Source of the DNA: Bradyrhizobium huanghuaihaiense
GTDB taxonomy: Bacteria > Pseudomonadota > Alphaproteobacteria > Rhizobiales > Xanthobacteraceae
Direction of reading: 5' to 3'
DNA: 64,000 nucleotides
Assembly (NCBI RefSeq): GCF_007830635.1
Contig: NZ_VLLA01000005.1
Coordinates: forward strand, 1 to 64,000
Position 1 is the first letter of the stretch. The number at the start of each line of letters is the position of its first letter. A program made the position numbers and the translations under genes. Under the pieces are notes generated by a model, which saw only the letters and a program-made list of their open reading frames with translations, was not told where the DNA came from and made no database searches. Of this stretch, positions 15,433 to 24,370 are shown piece after piece.

Positions 15433-17727
15433 CTACCCTCTTCGCCCCGTGCGCTTCTTGGCCTTGGTCGCACGTTTGCGTCCCGGAGCCGCTGCTCGCG
15501 CCGGTCCGCGCGGCGTGCGGCCGCCGCTGTCGGCGGTGAGCTCGGGACGGAGCCTGGCGAGCTTGGCACGGTCGGGCAGCAGGTCGGCAAAGCCGGCGAG
15601 CACGCTTGGCGTGGGCGCCCCGTCACCGGCGTCCATCGCTGCGGGCGCCTCGGTCTGGCTCAGGGCCTGCAGCCGCCGGCACGCTTCACCGAGATGATAG
15701 GCATCGCCGCCGAGCGCCACCCATTTGCCGACCTCGGGATGCAGCACGAGATTGGCCGAATGGTTGTCGGCTGAGCTGGTCGGATAATCGACGAACACGT
15801 CGATGCCCGACTGCACGCCCACCATCACGCCCTGGGCCGACCACGACACGGCGACCTCGACGCGGTAGCGGCCCGGCTTCTCGAACGCAAAACCGGACGT
15901 GCTCCAAAACACCTTCGCCGAGGCCGTGACGCTCTTGCCGGGCTCGAGCTCAGCCACCTTCGCGTGCTCGCACAGGATCACGAAGGGCCGCACGGGGCGC
16001 TCGTGCCCTTCCCCGTCGGTGACGGTGATCGCTGCGAACAGGGCCTCGATGCTGACGTCGTTCGGCGCGCGCAGCGACACGCCGCTGGTGTTCGTCATCG
16101 TCCAGGTCAGGTCCAGCGGCTGGCCGAGCGCGACGCGGTCGGTTGCGGCCGTCACCGTCAGCGCCAGCTCGGAAGGTTCGAAATCGTGCCGGTCGGCGGC
16201 TTGCGGCGCGCCGGTCGGGAACCAGCTTGCGAACGGCCATCCGCCCGGTCGGATGACGGGATCGGGCATGTGGTTGAAATGATGACGGACATTGGTGTTG
16301 TGCGCGAGCTTGATCTGATCGGGGAACACGCCCGGCGCACCGGTCGCCGGACCGCCGAGCACGTCCGCGACGCTCGGCGTCGTGGTCATGATCGAGTTGT
16401 CGGCCGCCGTCTCCTGCTCCTGATGGATCTGGTTCAGCGTGTGCGTCAGCTCGTGGGTCGCGCTGCGCAGGAACGCACGCGGCACGTCGCGCTGCTTCTT
16501 GTTGGCGGCGAGGCCGAAGTTCGAGGAGTCCGAGACAGGATAGCCGTCGTCGGAGAAGCTGGCGCAGCCTTCGCGGGGCACGCCGATCGTATCGTACATG
16601 ATGCCGCGCGAGCAGCCGAGCTTGGCGGGCACGACGATCATGTGCACGCGCCATTCGGTGTCGAGGTTGGTCGCGGGATTGCGCACGCTGGTCATCAGCG
16701 CGTGCAGATCCGCCGAGCTCCAGCAATTGGTCGGCACCACGCCTGCCGGCACCGGAACGTTTTGCTGGTCCTGCACGACCGTCAGCTGCCAGCCGGTCTT
16801 CGCAAAGACCGTGTCGAAAAACTCCGTGCCGCCCGCCCCATCTGGCACGGGTGCAGGCCGCACCGCGCCGGCCAGCGTGTCGATCTCCAGCGTGCAGCGG
16901 CGGAAGAACTTCGACACCCAGGCCAGCGTGATGCTGCCCTTGTCCACGCCGCCTTCAAACAGCCGGCCCTGGTAGAACGGCCCGCCGGTCAGGGAGAACG
17001 GAAACGGCGCCGGCATCTTTGAAAGCTTCATCGTCACGGTGCGCGACGGCGTTGACGGGAACGTGCCCTTGAACTGGCCGGCCGGCGGCTGCGTGTAATT
17101 GAACTGCTCGGCGACGATCGTAAGCTCGCACTTCTTCGGCACCGGGACCGCAACCGGCGCGGACACGCTGGTCACCCTGAGATAGGAATGATAGCGCGCG
17201 CGGGGAAATATGGGGATCCTCGGCCTCAGGATCGGAGACGGAATGACGGGTTCGTCGACCGCGCTGAGCGAACCGGCGAGGCTCGTCAGCCCCGAGGCCG
17301 CCGCTGCTTCATCTTCGTCCTTGTTACCCACAGGCGGCACCGGCGGGATCGGGATCGTCGGGATCGGCGGTAACGGCGGGATCGGCGGCTTGATCACCGG
17401 CAGGCGCGAGTAGAGATCGCCGCTGACGATCAGATGGTCCGCGCCGCCGTCGGGCGCAGAGCGATCGACGCGCAGCGTGCCTTCGAACGACACCAGGCTC
17501 GCCGTCGGCCTGAAATTGATCTGGTAGCAGCCTTCGCGGAAGTCGAGCCTGCAGAGCCTGAACGGCGGAATGGGCTGCAGGTCGGTCGAGGCCGCATGAT
17601 CGCCGGCATCGTCGTCAAAACTGATCTGGCGCGACAGGGGGACGAGTGGCTTCATGGCCGGCGCGACCGAAGCCGCGGTCATCTTCGAAAGGCTTCCGCT
17701 CGATTCATGCTCTGAGCAATTGCACAT
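15433..17727 (-). CDS. large metzincin-like zinc protease with proline-rich and C-terminal beta domains
   Basis: A 764-residue protein starting at ATG 17727 with GAGGAG upstream. The N-terminal ~110 residues are unrecognised and include CNCSEHES at the start. Residues ~115-140 are a Pro/Ile-rich linker (PPIPPLPPIPTIPIPP). A central catalytic region holds THELTHTLNQIH, a HExxHxxNxxH zinc motif (His425, Glu426, His429, His435) with Asn at the usual Gly position. It is followed by SIMTTT as a probable Met-turn. These mark the metzincin clan. A later Ig-like/beta-sandwich region (LGQPLDLTWTMTNTSGV to GRYRVEVAVSWSAQG) and a basic tail follow. No signal peptide is visible. Substrate and export route are unknown. 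Confidence 0.7.
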   Translation of the reverse strand: MCNCSEHESSGSLSKMTAASVAPAMKPLVPLSRQISFDDDAGDHAASTDLQPIPPFRLCRLDFREGCYQINFRPTASLVSFEGTLRVDRSAPDGGADHLIVSGDLYSRLPVIKPPIPPLPPIPTIPIPPVPPVGNKDEDEAAAASGLTSLAGSLSAVDEPVIPSPILRPRIPIFPRARYHSYLRVTSVSAPVAVPVPKKCELTIVAEQFNYTQPPAGQFKGTFPSTPSRTVTMKLSKMPAPFPFSLTGGPFYQGRLFEGGVDKGSITLAWVSKFFRRCTLEIDTLAGAVRPAPVPDGAGGTEFFDTVFAKTGWQLTVVQDQQNVPVPAGVVPTNCWSSADLHALMTSVRNPATNLDTEWRVHMIVVPAKLGCSRGIMYDTIGVPREGCASFSDDGYPVSDSSNFGLAANKKQRDVPRAFLRSATHELTHTLNQIHQEQETAADNSIMTTTPSVADVLGGPATGAPGVFPDQIKLAHNTNVRHHFNHMPDPVIRPGGWPFASWFPTGAPQAADRHDFEPSELALTVTAATDRVALGQPLDLTWTMTNTSGVSLRAPNDVSIEALFAAITVTDGEGHERPVRPFVILCEHAKVAELEPGKSVTASAKVFWSTSGFAFEKPGRYRVEVAVSWSAQGVMVGVQSGIDVFVDYPTSSADNHSANLVLHPEVGKWVALGGDAYHLGEACRRLQALSQTEAPAAMDAGDGAPTPSVLAGFADLLPDRAKLARLRPELTADSGGRTPRGPARAAAPGRKRATKAKKRTGRRG

Positions 17728-17976
17728 GTCGTAATCTCCTCGTTGAAAACGTGGAGGCGATCGACATGAGCAGCGGGCTCGTTGGCGGTTGAAGCGAGTT
17801 TCTTGTCGCCAGGGCGTAAAAAAATTCGGACGTGAAAAAAATCCGGCGCGCAATCCCAGAGCATGATCCGGACCCGGAGGGCCGCGTTAGCGCAAAGTGC
17901 GAAGCGGTTTTCCGGAAAGATCATGCGTCAACAACGACTAAAGCGCGACGACGATTCATCCAAATCTCATCGCGCT

Positions 17977-18273
17977 TCAGGCGCGCCGGTACGTCACAAG
18001 ACAGCCCTCTGAATCCGTGAACTCAAATCGGTCGGCCTCGAGTGAAATGTGATAGGTCACAAGCTCGTCGTTCGCCGTCCCGACGACGAGTGTCTTGGCG
18101 TCTTCGAGACGGTAGATACCCGCATCCCACCACACCATGCCCTGCCCCTCGCCGCGCATGCCGCGGTAGGTGCCGGTCGAGAAAGTGAGAGTGGCGGGAT
18201 ATTTGTCTGCGCACGCAGCCGCCGTGGTTTTGGTCCACGTACCAACCATGCTCTGTCCGAGTTTGTCAGCCAT
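17977..18273 (-). CDS. small conserved-looking protein, unknown function
   Basis: A 98-residue protein I cannot assign. It begins MADKLGQSMVGTWTKT and has alternating hydrophobic and polar residues suggesting a small beta-barrel (MVGTWTK, GMVWWDAGIYRL, LVVGTANDELVTYHI, FEFTDSEGCLVTYRR). The GTW opening recalls lipocalin-like or META-type folds, but this is only a resemblance. It contains two cysteines. There is no signal peptide. It lies alone between the protease gene and the divergent TIR gene. Confidence 0.55.
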   Translation of the reverse strand: MADKLGQSMVGTWTKTTAAACADKYPATLTFSTGTYRGMRGEGQGMVWWDAGIYRLEDAKTLVVGTANDELVTYHISLEADRFEFTDSEGCLVTYRRA

Positions 18274-18849
18274 AGCGTGTCTCCATAGCTCCCATCGGCC
18301 GAGTGGCCGATTGGAGGCTATTTCAACATGTCGTTCTGGCGTGTGCAGCTCATTTCAAGCGATGTGGTGGCAGTTTGCCATCCACAATCACAGCACGTAT
18401 TTTGTCGCATGATTGATGTGAGCGTGCGTGTGAGGTGGTTCACAGCGCAGATGCGACAATTTGGACGCCGCAGAAATGTCGTCCGCGTTGAAGCAACTCA
18501 CTCCGCATTTCGCAAGAGTGTGAGCGAACCGATATCCGGAAGGAGAGGTGTAGATACCGGTGCGCTCGCCCGAGCTCCGCTCTCCACTGTAGATAAACCC
18601 AGCAGTTACCGCCGCCATCGCAATGTAGTGCATTGCCACCGCAATGGAGGCAGGCGTTAGCGTCGGTCCTGTAAGTGTGTGCGTGCGTCCTCGGGACGAG
18701 CCATGGACATACACCAAAGAACATAAAAGGAACGCCACCATTCGTTCCACGAGAATCAAAACTGAAGCGCAACTTCAGTCCTTGCTCCGCACGGCTTGCT
18801 CGGTCATCGTAAGAGCCGCCGCCCGAATAGGTCGCTTGATAGAGGCAAA
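18274..18849. other. 576-base gene-free stretch, lower GC, left border of the TIR locus
   Basis: No supported gene lies here. Sequence character shifts to lower GC, with GTGTGTGCGTGCGT-type simple sequence near 18675. On the minus strand around 18600-18660 a short MHYT-like segment (AVAMHYIAMAAV) can be read without any surrounding domain. The promoter of the TIR gene should lie in the right part, but I could not place a convincing -35/-10. Confidence 0.5.
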
Positions 18850-21030
18850 ATGATAAAACTTCCCCGAGCGTTTCTGTCGCATAGTTCTACAGACAAGGCG
18901 GTTGTTGGCGAGGTCGCCAAGATCCTTGGACGAGCGGCGGTCATCTACGACGCGTTTGAGTTCAGCGCTGGTGACCAGTTCCGCGACGCCATCCTCAAGG
19001 GATTGGAACGTTCGGATATTTTTGTCCTCTTTGCGAGCAGCAAAGCACTTCAACGTGACTGGGTTAAGTTCGAAATATCCAGTGCTTCCGAAGCGCTTAC
19101 CAAGCAGGCCCTCAGCCGAGTCGTTACATACATTATCGATCCGGATCTCAACTTAAACGATATACCCGATTGGATGAAATCGACCCTAATCGTCAAGCAA
19201 ACACAACCTGGGCTGATAGCAACGGATATTCGGCGAATGATCAATCGGCGTGTAGCCGATCGAACCCCTACTTATTTCGTTGGGCGCAGGAATGAAATGG
19301 AGCAGGCTCTCGGGATTCTGTCCGAGTTCACGAGTCCGGAATTTCGACCTCCGCTGCTCGTGTACGGACTAGGAGGAATCGGACGACGTTCGCTGGTCCA
19401 GATAATCGGTCGCGACCACCTTTCTTTCTCGAACACGCTGCCCGTTGTCTTGCGATCCGGCGACCTATTACCCGAGGCTTTCGTTCGACTATCCGAGGCT
19501 ATATCGCCGAGAGCAATTCCGGACTACAAAGCAGCAATCGCAGATCAAGAAGCCAAGAGCGATGGAGAACAAATCCAACAGATTCTAGACCTACTAAGGA
19601 GCGTGTGCGACGCACGGACGCTCCCGGTATTGGTCGACGAAGGGGCCATGGCGACCCCGAACGGCGTACTGAGGCCAGAGTTCGAACAAATTTATGATGC
19701 GATCGCGCTTAATCGAGACGTCGATGCAATGATTGTTACGCGCCGAAGACTCTATGGCGCAGGTGGCAAATCATTGCCCTCCCTTAGAGTTCCTGAATTA
19801 GATCAGTCTAGTACGCAGAACCTACTTCGCATTGCAGGCCGCGATGTCGGGCTTTCATTTGAACGAGAGGCTCTTACTGCGCTTGCGACGTATACGCGCG
19901 GGTACCCTCCAGCGGTAAAGTTCGCCTTGGATGAGGCCCGGACTAGAGGCGTGGCCCAGGTCGTAGCAAACCAACGCGCTCTCGTGAACTTCAGCGCCGA
20001 GCTTTTCCTGCGACAATTAAAGCAGGAGAGGTCGCTGACTCCAACGATGGTTACCACGCTCCAACTGCTCTCGGGATTCAGTCCATTACCAATGCCTGTG
20101 ATTGCGGAATATTGTGAAATATCCAGCGAGCAAGCATCAAGCGACGTCGACCACCTCTTAGATTTGGCGTTTATTCTTCCAGACGGATTGCACTACCGCA
20201 TTACTGAGCCGCTGCGTGATGCAGCTTATCGTGCGTTTGATGGACTATTCATCAACTCTGTCCGAGTTGCGGACCTGCTAGAGGTCTACCTAGCCAACGA
20301 GCCCGACGACGACGCTCGGTTGAATTTGGGTCAAGCAATATTCCGCGCAAGTCTACTGGCCGGCGTAAAATCAAAGTCCAAGTTCGCGGTTGGTTTTGCT
20401 GCCGATCTCATTCAAGTCGCAACGCAGAGCTATCATGATCAGGATTATGATCTTGCGATAAGGTATGGCATGTCAGCTCTAGAAGCTCGACCTGACAATG
20501 TCGACGTACGTAGGTACGTTGCTCAAGCTCTCATCAGGAAGGAACGATACAACGAAGCCGAAGACCACATAACGGCGCTTGTAAATTTAGGCGAACTCAA
20601 GGAAGCATTTTACATTCGAGGATTCGCTGCGCGACGGAGAAGAAACCATCAAGAAGCGATCGACGCTTATAAAAAGAGTTTGGCTTACGGCCGCAGCGGA
20701 GTAGCGATTTACCGAGAGTTAGCCAGCAGCTATTTCGAGCTTGGTGATTTGGCGGAGGCAGAAAGTCATATTCGTGCGGCAGAGGAGCGCTCCCCTCACA
20801 ACCGATATGTAGTGGATCTTCGATGCACAATCGCTCTTAGATTGGGGGATCTTGCTACCGCAGAGCGCACGTTAGATGTGTTGGAGCGGGTAGATCCCAG
20901 CGGCTTTGCCGATCATCGACGCTCAACGGTTGAGCAGGCGCGGGGTGATTCAGACAGCACTTCGTTTCGCTCGTTTGGCTTCACAGAAGATCCCTCACCC
21001 ACCGTTCGAGGTGATGGCAAATCTTGCTAA
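18850..21030 (+). CDS. TIR / degenerate STAND-like NTPase / TPR protein (first frame)
   Basis: 726 residues in this frame. ATG 18850 is preceded by AGAGG. Residues ~5-80 are a TIR domain: RAFLSHSSTDK, then DIFVLFASS, then DWVKFEI with Trp71 and Glu75 at the position of the NADase glutamate. Residues ~143-470 look like a STAND/AP-ATPase module (YFVGRRNEMEQ, LLVYGLGGIGRRSL). The P-loop Lys and Ser/Thr are both Arg (Arg179, Arg180), so ATP hydrolysis is doubtful. LPVLVDEGA sits where Walker B is expected. From ~530 to the end there are tetratricopeptide-like repeats. Family knowledge suggests an abortive-infection type immune receptor that depletes NAD. It is isolated, convergent with guaA and of lower GC than its neighbours. 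The reading frame breaks near 20940. Confidence 0.8.
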   Translation: MIKLPRAFLSHSSTDKAVVGEVAKILGRAAVIYDAFEFSAGDQFRDAILKGLERSDIFVLFASSKALQRDWVKFEISSASEALTKQALSRVVTYIIDPDLNLNDIPDWMKSTLIVKQTQPGLIATDIRRMINRRVADRTPTYFVGRRNEMEQALGILSEFTSPEFRPPLLVYGLGGIGRRSLVQIIGRDHLSFSNTLPVVLRSGDLLPEAFVRLSEAISPRAIPDYKAAIADQEAKSDGEQIQQILDLLRSVCDARTLPVLVDEGAMATPNGVLRPEFEQIYDAIALNRDVDAMIVTRRRLYGAGGKSLPSLRVPELDQSSTQNLLRIAGRDVGLSFEREALTALATYTRGYPPAVKFALDEARTRGVAQVVANQRALVNFSAELFLRQLKQERSLTPTMVTTLQLLSGFSPLPMPVIAEYCEISSEQASSDVDHLLDLAFILPDGLHYRITEPLRDAAYRAFDGLFINSVRVADLLEVYLANEPDDDARLNLGQAIFRASLLAGVKSKSKFAVGFAADLIQVATQSYHDQDYDLAIRYGMSALEARPDNVDVRRYVAQALIRKERYNEAEDHITALVNLGELKEAFYIRGFAARRRRNHQEAIDAYKKSLAYGRSGVAIYRELASSYFELGDLAEAESHIRAAEERSPHNRYVVDLRCTIALRLGDLATAERTLDVLERVDPSGFADHRRSTVEQARGDSDSTSFRSFGFTEDPSPTVRGDGKSC

Positions 21031-21376
21031 TTCGGAAATTGAAGCAGGAAACGCGAGGAATGCGCTTGCTACACTAACAACAATTCAACAGCGGTTTGGA
21101 GGCACGAACCACGACTCTCAACTTGGCCTTCGTTGCAAGTACGAGATCCGCTTCGGCTCTGTCGACGCTGCAGATGGTCTATGGAAATCATTCCGTGACA
21201 ATGGAACCCCCGTTCACCGAGGGTTGCGCCTCTCAATACTGAATCGTAAGGCTAGTCAGTCCACTATATCGGAGGCTGAAGAAAGCGAGCGGCAGGAGTT
21301 GATTCAGCAGCAATCCCTCGCGGAGCTCGAGCGTAGCGCACGCATGGTCGGATCGATTCTCTCCCAGTCCGAGTAA
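20906..21376 (+). pseudogene. C-terminal TPR part of the TIR protein, in a shifted frame
   Basis: From about 20949 the next frame reads IQTALRFARLASQKIPHPPF and continues with TPR-like helices (LANSEIEAGNARNALATL) to a stop at 21374-21376. This is the natural continuation of the TPR array. The first frame after 20950 turns into low-quality sequence (DSDSTSFRSF) and stops at 21030. A loss of two bases, or gain of one, around GCGCGGGGTGATTCAG (20939-20954) would join both frames into one protein of ~841 residues. This fragment has no good start of its own. A real mutation, programmed frameshifting and an assembly error are all possible. Confidence 0.7.
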
Positions 21377-21438
21377 TCGCGATGCAGTTCTTCTTGTCAC
21401 AAAGCATCAGTTCTAAGAATAAGGATCAGTAGCACCCC

Positions 21439-23037
21439 TCACTCCCACTCGATCGTCCCAGGCGGCTTGCTGGTCACGTCGTACACCACCCGGTTCACGC
21501 CCTTCACCTCGTTGATGATGCGCGTCGCGGTCTCGCCCAAAAACTTCATGTCGAACTGGTAGAAGTCGGCGGTCATGCCGTCGGTGGAGGTGACGGCGCG
21601 GAGGCCCACGACGTAGTCGTAGGTGCGGCCATCGCCCATGACGCCGACGGTCTTCACCGGGAGCAGCACGGCAAAGGCCTGCCAGATCTCGTCGTAGAGG
21701 CCGTGCTTGCGGATCTGGTCGATGTAGACGGCGTCCGCTTTCCTGAGGATGTCGAGCTTGTCCCTGGTGATGTCGCCGGGGCAGCGGATGGCGAGGCCCG
21801 GGCCCGGGAACGGGTGGCGACCGACGAAGATTTCGGGCAGGCCCAACTCGCGGCCGAGCTTGCGGACCTCGTCCTTGAACAGCTCGCGCAGGGGCTCGAC
21901 GAGCTTCATGTTCATGCGCTCGGGGAGGCCGCCGACATTGTGGTGCGACTTGATCGTCACCGAGGGGCCGCCGGTGAAGGAGACGCTCTCGATCACGTCG
22001 GGGTAGAGCGTGCCTTGCGCCAGGAAATCGGCGCCGCCGATCTTCTTGGCCTCTTGCTCGAACACCTCGATGAAGAGGCGGCCGATGGTCTTGCGCTTCA
22101 CCTCGGGGTCGGTGACGCCTTCGAGCTCGCCCAAGAACTGCTTCGAGGCATCCACGTGTACGAGCGGGATGTTGTAGTGGTGGCGGAAGAGGTCGACGAC
22201 CGTCTTGGCCTCGTCGAGGCGCAACAGGCCGTGATCGACGAAGACGCAGGTGAGCTGGTCGCCGATGGCTTCGTGGATCAAGACGGCCGCGACCGCTGAA
22301 TCGACGCCGCCGGAGAGGCCGCAGATCACCTTGCCCTTGCCGACCTGCTGGCGGATCTTTGCGATCTCCTCCTCGCGGAAGGCGCGCATGGTCCAGTCGC
22401 CGGTGAGGCCGGCGATCTTGCGCACGAAATTGCGGATCAGTTTGGCGCCGTCGGGCGTGTGCACCACTTCGGGGTGGAACATCAGGCCGTAGTATTTGCG
22501 CGTCTCGTCCTGGATGATCGCGAAGGGCGCGTTCGGCGAGGTGCCGGCGACGGAGAAGCCCGGCGGCATTTTTGTGATGCGGTCGCCATGGCTCATCCAA
22601 ACCTGGTTCTTGCCACCGGGCGACCAGACAGCCTCGAACAGCTTGCTCGGCGCCTTCACCTCGACATCGGCGCGGCCGAATTCGCGGTGATGGCCGCCCT
22701 CAACCTCGCCGCCGAGCTGGGCCGCCATGGTCATCTGGCCGTAGCAGATGCCCATCACGGGGACGCCAGAATCGAAGATCAGCTGCGGGGCGCGGGGCGA
22801 GCCGGCTTCGTGCACCGATTCCGGGCCGCCGGAGAGGATCACCGCCTTCGGCTTCATCTCGTTGAAGGCCGCTTCGGCCTTGTTGAACGGGACGATCTCG
22901 CAATAGACGCCGTCCTCGCGCACGCGACGCGCGATCAGCTGCGTCACCTGGCTGCCGAAGTCGACGATGAGAATCTTGTCATGCGCCGAGGCCACGGAGG
23001 GCGTCGACGCGGAGCGGTCGTTCTGTGCTGCTGTCAT
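21439..23037 (-). CDS. guaA: GMP synthase (glutamine-hydrolysing)
   Basis: A 532-residue enzyme converting XMP, ATP and glutamine to GMP, the last step of GMP synthesis in the cytosol. The N-terminal class I glutamine amidotransferase has [28 protein letters not shown] and the nucleophile Cys in GICYGQM, with a His-Glu pair in MFHPEVVHT. The central ATP pyrophosphatase has the P-loop [15 protein letters not shown]. The C-terminal dimerisation domain runs from [13 protein letters not shown] to [11 protein letters not shown] 23037 is chosen by homology of the N-terminus and lacks a strong ribosome site. guaB lies 14 kb away on the same strand. Confidence 0.97.
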   Translation of the reverse strand: MTAAQNDRSASTPSVASAHDKILIVDFGSQVTQLIARRVREDGVYCEIVPFNKAEAAFNEMKPKAVILSGGPESVHEAGSPRAPQLIFDSGVPVMGICYGQMTMAAQLGGEVEGGHHREFGRADVEVKAPSKLFEAVWSPGGKNQVWMSHGDRITKMPPGFSVAGTSPNAPFAIIQDETRKYYGLMFHPEVVHTPDGAKLIRNFVRKIAGLTGDWTMRAFREEEIAKIRQQVGKGKVICGLSGGVDSAVAAVLIHEAIGDQLTCVFVDHGLLRLDEAKTVVDLFRHHYNIPLVHVDASKQFLGELEGVTDPEVKRKTIGRLFIEVFEQEAKKIGGADFLAQGTLYPDVIESVSFTGGPSVTIKSHHNVGGLPERMNMKLVEPLRELFKDEVRKLGRELGLPEIFVGRHPFPGPGLAIRCPGDITRDKLDILRKADAVYIDQIRKHGLYDEIWQAFAVLLPVKTVGVMGDGRTYDYVVGLRAVTSTDGMTADFYQFDMKFLGETATRIINEVKGVNRVVYDVTSKPPGTIEWE

Positions 23038-23187
23038 GGCAAGCAGATACGCGACACGGCCCCTCCCCGCAACCGCGCTGGCTCGCGCGCCCACATTCTT
23101 CTTTGGGCATGGACAAATCGATATAGGTAAGTAATATTGACCTAATTTGCCCCGCCAGCGAACAGGGGCCGATCAGGGAGAACGCTC

Positions 23188-23559
23188 ATGCCACAGCACC
23201 ATCAGCCATCAACGCTCACCGCGCTCGGCCGGACCTGGGTCGAGGCCTGGAACGCGCGCGACCTCGAACGCGTGCTCGCGCTCTATGACGAGGCGGCCGT
23301 GATGACATCGGACCGCATCCCCGTGATGGGGTTCGATGCCAGCGGGACCGTGCGCGGGAAGGAAAGCTTGCGGGCGTATTGGGGCAAGGCGCTCGGGCTT
23401 TTGCCGGAGCTGCACTTTTCACTGATCGATGTGTTCGTGAGCCCCGACAGTGTCGTGGTGTTCTACGCCAACGAGCGCGGCAAGAAGATCTGCGAGTATC
23501 TGCGGGTGAACGATGCCGGGCTGATCGTGCAGGGGTCGGCGAACCATTTGGTGGATTGA
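23188..23559 (+). CDS. SnoaL-like / NTF2-fold protein
   Basis: A 123-residue single-domain alpha+beta barrel of the SnoaL/NTF2 type. The features are TALGRTWVEAWNARDLERVLAL, YDEAAVMTSD, GKESLRAYWGKAL and a C-terminal beta part with VVVFYANERGKKICEYLR. ATG 23188 has GGGAG eight bases upstream. Such proteins bind or isomerise small hydrophobic molecules. No catalytic His-Asp pair can be assigned with confidence, so the function is open. It is divergent from guaA. Confidence 0.75.
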   Translation: MPQHHQPSTLTALGRTWVEAWNARDLERVLALYDEAAVMTSDRIPVMGFDASGTVRGKESLRAYWGKALGLLPELHFSLIDVFVSPDSVVVFYANERGKKICEYLRVNDAGLIVQGSANHLVD

Positions 23560-23581
23560 GTGCCGCCCCTTGATGAGCCCT

Positions 23582-23704
23582 CGTAGGGTGGGCAAAGGCG
23601 CGCTTGCGCCGTGCCCACGATCTCTTTCGGGATCGCCGAAGACATCGTGGGCACGCATCCGCCTTCGCTCTTCGAGCGAAATCGGATGCTTTGCCCACCC
23701 TACG
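23582..23704. repeat. palindromic intergenic element, family B' (CGTAGGGTGGGCAAAG...)
   Basis: CGTAGGGTGGGCAAA and TTTGCCCACCCTACG are perfect inverted ends. Inside are an inverted CGTGCCCACGAT/ATCGTGGGCACG pair and CTTCGCTCTTCGAGCGAA. A close relative is at 24713-24823, only 1.1 kb away. Confidence 0.85.
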
Positions 23705-23771
23705 GGACTGGAGACTGCGGCACGCGCGTGCGCTAACACTGCGCCCGCCGGCTCTGACACAGGACCCCCCA

Positions 23772-24104
23772 ATGAAACTCCCCGCCTCCCCCTTCACCGT
23801 CACCGACTGGAGCAAGGTTGCGCCGACGACGCATGCCGGCGAGACCGGGCAGGCCCTCTGGCGCACGCTCAATATCGGCGATCTCCGGGTGCGGATGGTC
23901 GAGTATTCGCCGGGCTACCTCGCCGACCATTGGTGCGACCGCGGCCACGTCATTTTCGTGGTCAAGGGCGAACTCGATTCGGAACTTCGCGACGGCCGCA
24001 AGTTCAAGCTGACGGCGGGCATGAGCTACCAGGTCTCGGACTTCGGCGACGCCGCGCACCGGTCCTCGACGGCGTCAGGCGCGACGCTTTTCATCGTCGA
24101 TTGA
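23772..24104 (+). CDS. DHCW-motif cupin protein
   Basis: A 110-residue single cupin. It starts MKLPASPFTVTDWSKV and carries YLADHWCDRGHVIFVVKGEL, where the DHWC...H segment is the characteristic motif and supplies likely metal ligands (His, Cys, His). The second barrel half is FKLTAGMSYQVSDFGDAAHRS. The function of the family is unknown. No clear Shine-Dalgarno precedes ATG 23772 (upstream is C-rich), but the domain begins there. It follows the palindromic element and has no operon partner. Confidence 0.8.
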   Translation: MKLPASPFTVTDWSKVAPTTHAGETGQALWRTLNIGDLRVRMVEYSPGYLADHWCDRGHVIFVVKGELDSELRDGRKFKLTAGMSYQVSDFGDAAHRSSTASGATLFIVD

Positions 24105-24370
24105 GGGCTGACTAGCGGTGTATTTGCACCGCAAAATAGCAAAGTCCTGGGACGCGCCGGACCACGGGTGGTGCCTTGAAGAAGTCCAAATATCTCGCTA
24201 TATTGTGATCATCGATACTTGGCCGAACGACTGGGCCGCTTCGCCTCGTCTAAGACAGGCGCGCACGCTTCAGATGATTTCTCCAAAACATCGACTCATC
24301 AGGGCTATGGGCGCAGCGACGCGTACCGGCCCACGTGCGTACTGTCTCTAACTAACTAAAGGAAATTCCC
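24105..24370 (+). promoter_or_regulatory. cspA leader region
   Basis: 266 bases with no gene lie in front of the cold-shock gene. The strand is locally A/T richer (around 24120-24300) and ends in AAAGGAAATTCCC before the ATG. Cold-shock mRNAs often have long structured 5' leaders that act as thermosensors. I infer such a leader from length and position only and could not define its structure. Confidence 0.35.

Noticed and set aside
18388..18772. Overlapping minus-strand frames in the gap before the TIR gene
   Set aside because: Cys/His/Arg-rich translations without domains or ribosome sites; only a short MHYT-like piece is noted separately.
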